NCBI RefSeq assembly: GCF_000372725.1
Contig: NW_005198965.1
Span: 388,993-452,992, forward strand
DNA length: 64,000 nt
Direction: 5' to 3'
From: Emiliania huxleyi CCMP1516
Lineage: Eukaryota; Haptophyta; Isochrysidales; Noelaerhabdaceae
Shown: positions 39,933 to 49,879 of the stretch, piece by piece
How the letters are laid out: each line of letters opens with the position of its first letter
How positions within the stretch are numbered: the first letter of the stretch is position 1
Notes under the pieces: model-generated
What the model was told of the DNA's origin: nothing
What the model saw: the letters and a program-made list of their open reading frames with translations, nothing else
Databases searched by the model: none
Translations under genes and position numbers: made by a program

Positions 39933-41974
39933 TTAGCTGGAGGCGCCCTCCTCGAGATAGTCGGAGCTGCTGTCGTTGCCAGACTCCTCCGCGACAAAGT
40001 TCTCGTGGAGCTTGACGCCGAGCAGAGAGCTCTCGAGCAGGCAGGTGACGTTGCTTTGCCGGTAGACGAGGGTCGGCTCGACGCCGCCCACCCTCGCTGC
40101 GATGCGCGCGTCCAGGTTGATCATGGCGCTTCCCTCCCCGACCGGCGGCGGGCTGATCTGCTTGAGGAGCTTGAGGAGGTCCGCGACGTTTGCCGCGTGC
40201 AGGAGCACCGGGTACTGACGGGCGGTGACGAAAGTGGCGCTCGGCGGTAGCACGATGGCCTCGTGCTCGTTCAGCTCCGGCAGCGACACCGTGCCCACAT
40301 GCACGTCGTTGTACAAGATGCGCGCAGCCAGGCCGTGCACGTACAGCTCGGCGTCGAGCGGGTTACGGAGCGCGATGTGCATGTACTGCTCCAGGGAGCC
40401 TCCGTTGAAGGGGTTGAGCAGGGTGACGGTGGCGACCGGGATGTTGAGATCGATGTAGACCTTTTGGATGATGTCGTGGTCGCCCGGCCCCATGCCCGGC
40501 AGCCCGACGCGCAGCGCGAGGCCCGTAGCCGCGGCTTCGTAGAAGGGGTGCGATGGCACGGCGGCGACGCGCGCGATGAGCGGCGTATCCCGCGAAGTGA
40601 GGAAGTGGTTGAAGACGTCAGCCGTCGAGACGAGGTCGTGCTCGCGGGGCGGGACCGCGAGCTTCCCCTTGACGCGGAACCAATCATTGTCGGGGCTGCG
40701 CGCGAGCCAAAAGTCGGTCTCGGTCTGCACCTGAGGGGAGGGCGGGGGGCGAGGGCGAGGGGTCCGAGGGAGAAGAGCCTCAGTGCAATGAGCGGGAGGG
40801 TCCCCGGCGCGCGCCTCGGCAAACTTGACGCCCAGCGAGTGCTCGGGCGTTGGTCTCGCGTCGGTGTCGTGGGTCGCGAGCCTCTGGAGGCATTCTTTCG
40901 CGGCGCTCTTGCCCTCCCTCGGACCCTTGAATTCCTTGCGGGCGCAGCCACTTTTGTCGGTGTAGACGTCGACCTGCACCGCGCCGAGGTCGCGCATCAC
41001 AAAGCTGGACGGGTTGTTCACGCGCACGTCGATCGTGATGAGCGCGTCGCCCGCTGGCTCGGTCGAGTTTTGGTCGAGCACAAGCATGTCCCTGAACTCG
41101 ATGCCAAAGCTGCGCGCGCCGCGGAGGACCACCGACTTCGCGAAGGGGACGTCGGGGATGCGGAGGGTGCCCTTGGTCTTGCACGTCTGCACGTCGGTGC
41201 GGCAGATCCCGTGGTCCGCGCCGCGCAGCTCCACGGCGAGGATCGTGTACAGCTCGACGTGCAGCTCGTCCTCCGTCACGACGGCTCGCGCAACCTGCGG
41301 AGAGGGCGCGAGGGCGAAGCACTGCGGTCGGGGGTGGGTGGGCCGCCGGGCGTATCGATATCCGCTGCGTGCGCCACCTTGCGGAAGACGGCAAGATCAT
41401 CCACGACGAGGGTGCCCGCGATCTTGGTCTTGATTTTCCCTCCGCCGCCGAGCGGGCAGGGGAGCGAGTGCAGGGTGCCAAAGCGCTCGCCGCCAAAGGC
41501 GAGGTTGAACTCGGCTGAGCCCAGCGTCGCCTGGAGCCAATCGGCCGGCCGTGTGGTGAGGGGATGCGAGAGAGGCCCAGCGGCACCCTCTGGCAGGCTT
41601 GGGCGCGGCGCCTGCGCGCCGAAGAACAGCAGGTCCATGTGCACATCCATCAGCAGATCAAACGCGACGAGGTTGACCTTGGGGTCCGGCCACTTTTTCG
41701 TGTCGCGGAGGGTGATCTGGTCCACCTTGAGGTCGAACAGTGCGATGATGCCCATCACGAACGGCTTCCCGATATGCAGCTTGACGTCACTCCCCACCGA
41801 AGCGCCGTATCCGACGGCTGCAACAGCGGCACCGGCCGCCAGCGCCAGCAGCGGCACCACACGCAGCCAGCGGCGTCGGGCACCGTCCGGTTTGGCGGCG
41901 GCGCCGGCGGCGCACACGCCCAATGGCGGCGGGAGCGCCCCCCCTTCCTTGATTCCCAATACGCGCGTGTCCAT
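39933..41974 (-). CDS. Type II membrane-anchored protein with LEA14/DUF3712-like beta domains
   Basis: Three exons on the minus strand with introns near 41300-41360 and 40735-40800. The start MDTRVLGIKEGGALPP is followed by a basic stop (RRRWLRVV) and one membrane span PLLALAAGAAVAAVGYGAS (about residues 38-57), so the bulk is lumenal or extracellular. The rest consists of alternating beta-strand segments (VKLHIGKPFVMGIIALFDLK, LVVDDLAVFRKV, LRIPDVPFAKSVVLRG, KVYIDLNIPVATVTLLNPFN, HVGTVSLPELNEHEAIVLP). This resembles the water-stress/LEA14-type immunoglobulin-like repeats and fungal DUF3712 proteins, which transport or recognise lipids or sit in the vacuolar membrane. That assignment is tentative. 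It ends with an acidic Ser-rich tail (ESGNDSSSDYLEEG). Confidence 0.6.
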
Positions 41975-42199
41975 TGGCGCGCCGGTCCCCTGCTCGCGAC
42001 TGTAGCAAAAAGGGGTGGTTACAAAGGGATGATTCCGAGTTGGGGCGCCTTATTTGGCAAGTTTGTGCGGAAGCCCCCAAGGAGGGATCCCGCTTCGCGT
42101 TCATCTTTTTTCCTTTTTCGCATCGAGAGGGCGGGCGCTCCGAGAACCGCAACCACCCGCGCGCGGGGAGGGAGCGCACGCGGGCAGGGCGGCACACGG

Positions 42200-42631
42200 G
42201 CAGGGCGGCAGCGGCGTTGCTCAGCGCGCGGTTCCGGGAAGGGAGGAGGCGTTCCGGCTCGGGGAGCACCGCGCGCGCGGTGGCGCACGCGTGGGGGTGC
42301 ACCACACGGCCCGAGGGTGGGGCAGCAATACGCTGCGTCTGGGACGCGGCGCGGAAGCGGGCGCGCGCGCTGCCCCGGAGCGGCGCGCGCGCCCCTTCCT
42401 GCGCGCGCGCGTGGGCAGGCGCTCCGAGCACCGCGAGCGAGCCCCATCTCGGCGTGTGCGGCCCCACCCCCCTTTGTTTGCGGCGCGCCGCGTGCACACT
42501 CAGGGGCGCTGGCGGGCGGCGCGAGGGGAGGCACCTTCTCCACTTGACAAAAGAAAACTCGGCGAGCTCCCGCCATAAAGGTAAGGACTGTGGAGAAGTA
42601 GGTTCGCTCATAATGTCCAGCCACGCAGACA
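42200..42631 (+). repeat. Arm 1 of a perfect 432-bp inverted repeat
   Basis: Reads GCAGGGCGGCAGCGGCG at its left edge to GGCTGGACATTATGAGCGAA (on the other strand) near its right edge. The reverse complement matches 44505-44936 without a difference that I could find. It lies in the divergent promoter between the gene at 39933-41974 and the gene starting at 42613, and includes that start codon. Confidence 0.92.
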
Positions 42632-43679
42632 ACAGTGGCTCGGGTGGCAACGGGACGAGCATGTTCTTCAACCACCTCTCGTCTCACAACGACCCGCAGC
42701 ACCTGGCCCACAAGCAGAAGATCACGCCGAAGGCCGAGTGCACCGACGCCATCGCCAAGGCACTGCAGCACGCGGCGCCGGGCACACCGGGCGCCAACCT
42801 GACCTACGCCGACAACCCGTCTCGGCTGCCACTCGCGCCCGGCGGCTCGCGTGGGCGCCCGCCGTCCCAGGCGCCGCTGCGTCCTCTGCCGCTGCTGTTG
42901 CCGCCCTCCGCAACGCCACCGGCGTCTCGCTTGCTTGGAACTCCCCCTCGGGGGTGGCCGACACGATCAACCTCAACACCACGCCCGCCGCAGACTACGA
43001 TCTCTCCATCTGCGACATCGTCTCGATCGAGTGCCTCAAGCGTCTTCACCTACAGAGCCAGGACTTCCCCGACAGCAAGGAGTACCGTGCAAAGATCCGC
43101 TCAGTGCTCGAGTTCGGGATGAAGGCCTTCGGCGGCAACCCCAACGCGCCCGGCACAGAAGACGGCGCCCGAGGTGCCATCTTTGTCGTCGCCTCGACGA
43201 TCCTCGTCTCTCACCTGCCGGCCGAGCGGCTCGCCGCGCTACACGACGGACCAGATGGTCGAGCGCGCCGCCACCATCGCCCACTCGCCCGACGGCTTCC
43301 TGGCCCTCTGAAAAGAACTGGCGCTCTCCGCCTCCGTCCCGCCTCGTGGTGGCCGCTGCTGCCGGCCTCTCGGCCGCCGTCGCCGTCAAGACGTCGCTCT
43401 ATGCAACACGGCGCGGGCCCCGTCGCCGAGCTCGCGCCGAGCTCGCAGCTGCCAAGCAGCAGCTGCACGAGCAGGTGAGCAAGCGGCGGCGCGTCGAGCG
43501 CGAGGCGCTCGACGCCAGTCGTGCGGCCAAGCGCATCCGCCAAGTCCGGAACTGGGCGGAGAGAGGCGGGGAGGGCGAGGAGGTCGAGGAGGTCGAGGAG
43601 GGCGAGGAGGGCGAGGAGGGCGAGGACGCCTCGGTCCCCACTCCTCACGTGTGCACAAACCCTCACCCTCTCCTCTCTC

Positions 43680-43711
<32 letters not shown>

Positions 43712-43747
43712 CTCTCTCTCCTCTCCTTGTCTGTGCTGTCTGCCTGA
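42613..43747 (+). CDS. Unrecognised gene with C-terminal coiled coil
   Basis: The start ATG lies 19 bases inside the edge of inverted-repeat arm 1. The first segment reads MSSHADNSGSGGNGTSMFFN, HLAHKQKITPKAECTDAIAK, APGTPGANLTYADNPS. The next segment, in another frame, reads AALRNATGVSLAWNSPSGVA, DYDLSICDIVSIECLKRL, YRAKIRSVLEFGMKAFGGNP, AIFVVASTILVSHLPAER. A third reads RLVVAAAAGLSAAVAVKTSL then a basic/acidic coiled coil (ELAAAKQQLHEQVSKRRRVE, then repeated GEEGEE). The frame changes imply introns, but I could not place the splice sites with confidence. No family is recognised. The end is uncertain because the tail runs into a CT-rich tract. Confidence 0.45.
43670..43745. repeat. CT-rich low-complexity tract
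   Basis: CTCTCTCCTCTCTCTCTC-type polypyrimidine run on the plus strand. It explains the Leu/Ser-rich open frames crossing it. Confidence 0.85.
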
Positions 43748-44504
43748 CTCAGGCACTCAATCTGCCGATGCGTGATTGTGTGTGGGCTGCTCCGAGGGGG
43801 CCCTCTGTGCGATCCGACGGGTAGGGGGTCTGTGCCCGGGTGTCCGGTGCGGAGTCTCCTTCTGATCCCGCCTGTGATGTTGGGTGTGAGGTTGTGGCGG
43901 CTTCGAACCCAAGGGGGGGAGCTGATCCCACTCAGTAACCAACTCTCAGGGGCAGTAGGTGGGCGAGCTTCGAGCGCGCTCATCTCGATCGACAAGGCGT
44001 CGCTACGCGCGGTCTTCCGCGGGGGGAGCGTCGTCGACGGGTGCGGGACCGCGGCGCAGCCAGCGTTGCGGCGATGCCTCCGGCTGTTTTGCGGCGGGCG
44101 GCTTGCTGCTCGCGGCGATGGCGAAAAACTCGTCTCGTCGCACACCAAGGGCTTATGCTCTGGCGAGATGTGAGGCGCGCATGCGCCCAGGAGGGGAGGG
44201 GGCATGCGTAACGACGCTGCTAGAGATGCCTTTCGGTCGAGCCTTTCGGGGCCCAGAGATAAAACTTCTGAAGCCATGCGTGACCTAGTAGTGACTAGTG
44301 TCCCCAGCTATGGGCGTGTCCACGTTGGAGCCAGGTGTGGTGTGTGGAGAATAGCTCCGCCGTTCATGGAGGCAACCGATGCGAGTCGACTGGTGTGTGT
44401 GTGTCGTCGTGGTTTCGTATCAAGAATACTCACACACTCACTCTCCCCACCCCTTCCGTCTCCGTCTCCTCGTTCGGCGAGCACGCGCCGCCGTCCCTGT
44501 GCCC
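43748..44504. other. Spacer inside the inverted repeat, no gene seen
   Basis: Open frames are motif-free. It contains repeat R4 (44278-44375). Confidence 0.4.
44278..44375 (+). repeat. Dispersed repeat R4, copy 1
   Basis: GCGTGACCTAGTAGTG, GTGTCCCCAGC, GGGCGTGTCCACGTTGGAGC, CAGGTGTGGTGTG, GAGAATAGCTCCGCCGTTCA. A second copy is at 58049-58157 with small indels. Confidence 0.7.
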
Positions 44505-44936
44505 TGTCTGCGTGGCTGGACATTATGAGCGAACCTACTTCTCCACAGTCCTTACCTTTATGGCGGGAGCTCGCCGAGTTTTCTTTTGTCAAGTGGAGAA
44601 GGTGCCTCCCCTCGCGCCGCCCGCCAGCGCCCCTGAGTGTGCACGCGGCGCGCCGCAAACAAAGGGGGGTGGGGCCGCACACGCCGAGATGGGGCTCGCT
44701 CGCGGTGCTCGGAGCGCCTGCCCACGCGCGCGCGCAGGAAGGGGCGCGCGCGCCGCTCCGGGGCAGCGCGCGCGCCCGCTTCCGCGCCGCGTCCCAGACG
44801 CAGCGTATTGCTGCCCCACCCTCGGGCCGTGTGGTGCACCCCCACGCGTGCGCCACCGCGCGCGCGGTGCTCCCCGAGCCGGAACGCCTCCTCCCTTCCC
44901 GGAACCGCGCGCTGAGCAACGCCGCTGCCGCCCTGC
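44505..44936 (-). repeat. Arm 2 of a perfect 432-bp inverted repeat
   Basis: Inverted copy of 42200-42631, separated from it by 1,873 bp. It ends 72 bases upstream of the CDKC start codon and so forms most of that gene's promoter and leader region. Confidence 0.92.
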
Positions 44937-45008
44937 GCGCAGGCGCTCGCGCCCCACGAGGGGCCTTGCTCCTCCCCGCCGCTGCCCCCTCCGACGCCAA
45001 CCCTGCGC

Positions 45009-47029
45009 ATGGTCGGCGACGGCAAGGGGGCAGTGACGGAGGGTGGGCCCTCAGGGGCCTCGCGCAGCATCAAGCTGTACGAAAAGGTGGAGCAGGTTGG
45101 GGAGGGGACGTACGGCCAGGTGTACAAGGCGCGCTCGCGCGAGTCGGGTGAGATTGTGGCGCTCAAGCGGGTGCGGATGGACAACGAGAAGGAGGGCTTC
45201 CCGATCACGGCCATCCGCGAGATCAAGATCCTCAAGGTGCTCAACCACAAGAACATCGTCCGCCTGCACGAGATCGTGACCTCCGACGCGTCAGACTACA
45301 ACCACGGCAAGGGCTCCATCTACATGGTGATGGAGTACTGCGACCACGACCTGACCGGGCTGTCCGACTCGGGGCACCGCTTCTCGCCGGGGCAGATCAA
45401 GTGCTACATGAAGCAGCTCCTCGAGGGCATCTGCTACTGCCACAAGAATCACGTCCTCCACCGAGACATCAAGGCGCGGGCCGCCCCGTGCCGCCGCCGC
45501 CGCCGCCGCCGCCCCCAACGGGGCCTCCCAGGGTCCTCCCAAGGACCCCACACGCGGAGAGGGGCGCCTCTCTTGCGGACCGGGTGGCAGCGCGCGGGCA
45601 CGGCCGGCGCGGGGGGGAGGGGGGGGGGGGGGTGCCGCGGCCGACCGCCGCAGTGGGGGCGAGCTTCAGGCGCCAGAGGCAGGTGAGGCCGCAGGACGCT
45701 GGCGGCTGCGAGGGGTTGGCTGCTCGGGCCGGCTCCCTCTGGGCCCCCTCCCGTTCCCGCGCCACGCCTCCCCCCTATCCCATTCCCTCACCCTCGGCCG
45801 CGGTCTCTCGCAACCGCTGCCCTCTGGCACCGGCTGCAGGGCTCGAACCTTCTCATAAACGAGTCGGGACAGCTCAAGCTCGCCGACTTTGGGCTCGCGC
45901 GCCCCTTTGACGACCAATCAAAGGCGTACACCAACCGCGTCATCACGCTGTGGTACCGGCCGCCCGAGCTGCTGCTCGGTGAGACGCACTACGGTCCCGC
46001 CATCGACCTCTGGTCCGCTGGCTGCATCCTCGCCGAGCTTCTCCTCCGCAAGCCCATCCTGCCCGGCCGCAACGAGTTCGAGCAGCTCGACCTCGTCTTC
46101 AAGCTGCTCGGCACGCCGACGGAGCAGTCGTGGCCCGGCGTCTCCAAGCTCGCCTACTTCGACATGATGACCAAGCAGAACGGTGCGCGCGCGTCACCAC
46201 ACCCACCACGCCCCTCGCTCCCCCCCCCCCCCCCCGACCAAAATCCCAACCGCCTCCCCCTCCCGCCTCTGACCCATCCCCCCCACCCCCTTGCGCGCGC
46301 AGGCGGCCGGCACTACATGTCGCGCTTTGACGACAAGTTCGCCGCGCTCGAGCCGATGGGCAAGGATTTGCTCCGCAAGCTCCTCGCGATGGACCCGTCC
46401 AGGCGCATCACCGCCAAGGAGGCGCTCGACCACGACTACTTTTGGACACCCCCCCTGCCGACGAAGCCTGAAGACCTACCAAAGTACCCGGCCTGTCACG
46501 AGTTCACGGCCAAGAAACGGCGCCAGCAGGCCGCACAGAATGTGCCGCCCGCCGCCGCCACGCAGCAGCAGCCCCAAGGGGCGACAACCCACTGGGCCGG
46601 CGCTCACCAGCGCCCCCAGCACGCGCCCTCGCAGCAACAGCACGGGCTCCTAGATGCTGAATACGCCCTCTCGTCTCGCTCCAGCCAGTCTCGAGAAGAC
46701 GCGTCCCAAGCGGCATCCACACCCTCACGGCCCTCTCCTCGCGACGTAGGTACGGGGGCCACTACCAGCAGTATGGCCATGCTGCGCCGCAGTATGGCCA
46801 GCCATCGCAGCAGCAGTACGGACACCCGTCCCACGGCCCACCCTCCTTCGCCCCCGGCTACGCTGGGGCCGGCTACCACGGCGGAGGAGGAGTCAAGCGC
46901 GGACGGGAGCCGTACGACCCAACAAACCCGAGGGGGCCGCAAGGCGCGCTTTCCCTGCCCGTGAGCCGCGGCGGCCCGCCACAGCACGCGGGTCGCCCCG
47001 CAGGCTACGCCAACGGCTACGGCCGCTGA
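45009..47029 (+). CDS. CDKC: CDKC / CDK9-like cyclin-dependent kinase (P-TEFb type)
   Basis: Four exons (45009-45473, 45840-46182, 46303-46645, 46750-47029), about 476 residues. The kinase domain has GEGTYGQVY, VALKRVRM, the cyclin-binding PITAIRE, HRDIK, then after splicing GSNLLINESGQLKLADFGLA, the T-loop AYTNRVITLWYRPPELLLGE, and the APE-region WSAGCILAELL. The segment PLPTKPEDLPKYPACHEFTA KKRRQQ is diagnostic of plant CDKC, which phosphorylates the RNA polymerase II C-terminal domain with cyclin T. The tail is low complexity and Gly/Tyr/Gln/His-rich (HYQQYGHAAPQYGQPSQQQY), ending AGYANGYGR. Introns 1 and 3 start with GC (GCGCGG, GCTCCT); intron 2 with GTGCGC. Intron 3 placement is by frame and is slightly less certain. 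Confidence 0.9.
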
Positions 47030-47945
47030 GCGCTCGCCGAGCGCCTGCTGAGGTGTGCCCGCCAGCGAGGGAGGCGGGAGGCGGCCGACGAGCAGGAGAT
47101 CGTGGCCGCGAGATCGTGGCCGCGAGCAGGAGACCGCCTTGCAGCACAACATGCACAGAGAAAATCCAAAAACAATGGGATGGCTGGGCTTCATCTACGC
47201 GAGGCGTGGATTGCGCCACGGCGCGGCTCTGAACTGTGTCTGGTCCTCGTGAGCGCCGACAGCCGGTGCTGTCGGCGCTTCTTGCTTTCGCGATCGTGCA
47301 GTGGCAGCGACACTGTGCGAGCTTTCTGTCCGTAGTAGCACATATTCTATAGGAGGAGATGTGGAGAGTCTTGGGTATTGTTACACTCACGTGATACAAT
47401 GTTTACATTCATCTGAAATCTGACACTCCCCCTGGAATCCGTACATCGACACCGCGGTGGCGCGGACACGCGGCCGGCTGTCCTCCACGGAGAGGGGAGA
47501 GATCGAGTCCGCTGTCCGGCCTGTCGACGTGTAGCCCGCGTGTACGCTGTAGGTGTTATACGTCTTATACGAGTTACGACGCTTGTACGTCTCTCTGGAC
47601 TCTGCTCTCTCGCATCGTGAGCGGAGAATGGCAATGGGGAGAGCGGAGAGCCGCGCGAGACCCGAGACCGCGGAGAGGGAGAGAGAGGCCGTGCGGCGCG
47701 TGCGGGTCCTCTGGCTGCGCGGTGTGGGTGGGGTGCAGGTGTGGTGGTGCGCCATGCGCCCGGTGCGCGGTGGCGTGTGGACGCGCGTGGTCCGTGGTGC
47801 GTGGAGAGCGTGGTCGCTTGCGCTCTTGCAGTCTCTTGCTCATGGCCCCGTGGTCCACTCTGCTCTGACTGTACTGACTATGCCTAAACCTATCTGCTCA
47901 CGCTGCGCCCTCACGACCTCGAATCCTCCCGATCACCTCAGGCCC
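47030..47945. other. Convergent intergenic, no gene seen
   Basis: 3' flanks of CDKC and the minus-strand Nudix gene. Open frames are motif-free. 47230-47275 holds a short inverted pair GTGAGCGCCGACAGC / GCTGTCGGCGCTTC, a possible terminator-like hairpin. Confidence 0.4.
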
Positions 47946-48900
47946 CTAGTCAGACCCGTCCAGCCCTGCGATGGCCTCGGAGAGAATGGCGCCGTATACG
48001 GCCGTGCGCGGCACGAAGCCCGCATCTCCAGAGGCCCACGCCGCCGCCACCTCGCTCGCATCGCGCCACTCCACGCCGGCAACCTCGCCCTGGCCGCCCT
48101 GGTCGAGGGCGAGGGCGGCGGCGTCAAAGCCTGCGGAGCAGCGCACGAGGAAGATCTCCTATCCAAACAGCTGGAGGCGTGAGGCGGCTCCGCGGCGCAC
48201 AGAGCTCCGGCCACGGAGAAGAGCCACGGAGAAGAGCACGCCTGGTACTCGCGGCAGAGAAAGCGGCCGTGCTGTGCCGTCGCACCCTCGGCTGAGGCGG
48301 GCAGCGTGCAGACCCAAGCGGCCTCGAGGTCCGCCTCGGGCAGCGAGACGCCAATCTCCTCCTGCAGCTCGCGCACCTGTTGAGCAGCAGCCCGTGCTCC
48401 AAGAGGTGAGGGTGGAAGAGGCCGGCACCGTTCCACGGCCAACCGCGGGCGGGCGCGCCGCCGTGTCGACGACGCCGTCCGCTCCGGTGATGTGGCCTGC
48501 GCACGATACGTCGAGCAGGTTGGGGTGGGTGTCCTTGAAGGCAGAGCGCCTATTCGCGGTCCGAGGCCGTTGAGAGGCGCTGTCAAGGAAGGGTCAGTGT
48601 CCTCGGAGCCCGGAGCCGCGCCGCTGCAGCAGCAGCCGGCCGGCGGCGTCGATCAGCCACACGTGCACTGAGCGGTGCCAGTCGCCGTCGCGGTGCACCT
48701 CGCCGCGCGCCTGTTCACAGGCGGCGCTGTGAAGAGGCGCTGTTCACGGTCGCGATCACACCTCCACCCTCGCCGCCTTGAGCACGCCCAGAGGGATTGG
48801 CTCCTTGCCGCGCTGCAGCGGCGCGAGGCTGGCCGGCGGCGCGTACCTACTCACGGGCAGGCGCGTGAAGAGGCGCTCTCCGCAGCGGCGCGAGCCCTCG
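47946..48900 (-). CDS. Nudix hydrolase of the IDI/NUDT3-like group
   Basis: A multi-exon minus-strand gene. Segments in order: LQRGKEPIPLGVLK (about 48820-48780); across a GC-AG intron ARGEVHRDGDWHRS and VHVWLIDAAGRLLLQQRGSG (about 48712-48615); DTHPNLLDVSCAGHITGADG (about 48540-48480); the Nudix helix VRELQEEIGVSLPEADLEAA (about 48380-48310); and AGVEWRDASEVAAAWASGDA GFVP...SEAIAGLDGSD-stop. The W-HR-VHVW and SCAGHI blocks are those of plant NUDT3 N-terminal and isopentenyl-diphosphate isomerase-like Nudix proteins. The REEEXG-type box has LQEE-IG. The substrate is likely a diphosphate; prenyl diphosphate is only one option. The N-terminus is unclear: an Ala-rich presequence candidate (MRPTATLAAAAL, about 49053) overlaps the end of the fibrillin frame, so the two may be one gene. 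Confidence 0.7.
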
Positions 48901-49587
48901 TCTTGGAGCGCACAGCGCGAACTCCTCGCACAAGTCTTGCCCCAGCAGGGGCGGCGCTGCGGCGGTGGCGACGGCACGGCGCGCGCGCAAGGCGGTGGCG
49001 GCGGAGGCGGCGGCGGAGAGGGCGGCGGCGGCGAGGGTGGCTGTGGGCCTCATGGCGCCGCCGCGCAGCTTGCGGATGAGGTTGAGACCAGTCACCGAGG
49101 AGCGCGCCGCGAGCAGCCCATTGGCGCGGTCGACATGAAGGACGCGCCACTGGGAGGGCGGCTTCTGCTTCACGGAGTACGTCAGGGTCTGCGACGCCGC
49201 GTCAAAGGTGAGCTCTTCGCCCACCACACGAACCTTTGGCAGCAGCGGCAGCGTCTCGATCTCGAGCTTGAGCCTCCGCGCCGCCAGGTCCCACTCGAGC
49301 ACCTCGCGGTTGGGCATGTAGCCGTCGATGAGCGGCAGCTTTGCCGCCGCCGTCGAAAAGACGAGCTCCCACCGTCCGGACAGGTCCTCCGCCGTGGCGG
49401 CAGGCGGCGGAGCGCACTCAATCTCCTTGAGCGCGCGGATTACCTCGGCGGCAGGAGCCGACCGGTCATCGGCGGCCTGCGCGAGGACGGCCGGCGCATC
49501 GAAGCGCGCGGCGGCACTGCACATGGCAATCGCGATGGCGCGAGGCGAGAAGAGACGTTGGAGAACCACCCGCATGTGCATGTGCAT
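48847..49587 (-). CDS. Plastid-lipid-associated protein / fibrillin (PAP domain)
   Basis: The frame starts at one of several Met codons (MHMHMRVVLQRLFSPR is assumed). A weak presequence is followed by the PAP/fibrillin domain at about residues 45-175: VIRALKEIECAPPP, LSGRWELVFSTAAAKLPLID GYMPNREVLEWD, ETLPLLPKVRVVGEELTFD, SQWRVLHVDRANGLLAARSS, TGLNLIRKL. Fibrillins bind isoprenoid and other lipids in plastoglobules and thylakoids. After IRKL there is no stop; the frame continues through an Ala-rich stretch into LLGQDLCEEFALC. It either ends at 48847 as read-through of an unrecognised intron or forms a fusion with the Nudix gene downstream. Confidence 0.7.
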   Translation of the reverse strand: MHMHMRVVLQRLFSPRAIAIAMCSAAARFDAPAVLAQAADDRSAPAAEVIRALKEIECAPPPAATAEDLSGRWELVFSTAAAKLPLIDGYMPNREVLEWDLAARRLKLEIETLPLLPKVRVVGEELTFDAASQTLTYSVKQKPPSQWRVLHVDRANGLLAARSSVTGLNLIRKLRGGAMRPTATLAAAALSAAASAATALRARRAVATAAAPPLLGQDLCEEFALCAPRRGLAPLRRAPLHAPARE

Positions 49588-49879
49588 GTGTGACAAGATC
49601 CCGCCGGCGTGCTGGCTGGGATACCTGGTAGCCCCGCCCAGAAAGAAAACCACATATATACGGCCCTGCTTTCGATTTCCTCTACAGTGTTGCTGCCGGG
49701 ATATCTTGTGGGAGACAAAAAAAGAAAAAGGCCGACCTTATCCTGGCACTATCCACCAAACAATCTCTATCCACCTATCCAGCCCGGCCTGTGGGGACAG
49801 CTGAACGCCGCTCGCCTCTCAGGTTGACTCGGCCAGACTAAAAGAGGCGTGGGAGTACCTCGCCAGGTTCGCAGCAAGC

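Noticed and set aside
41787-42671. Identical proteins read from both arms of the inverted repeat
   Set aside because: The shared frame is a by-product of identical DNA; it has no domain, and the arms look like promoter and leader sequence.
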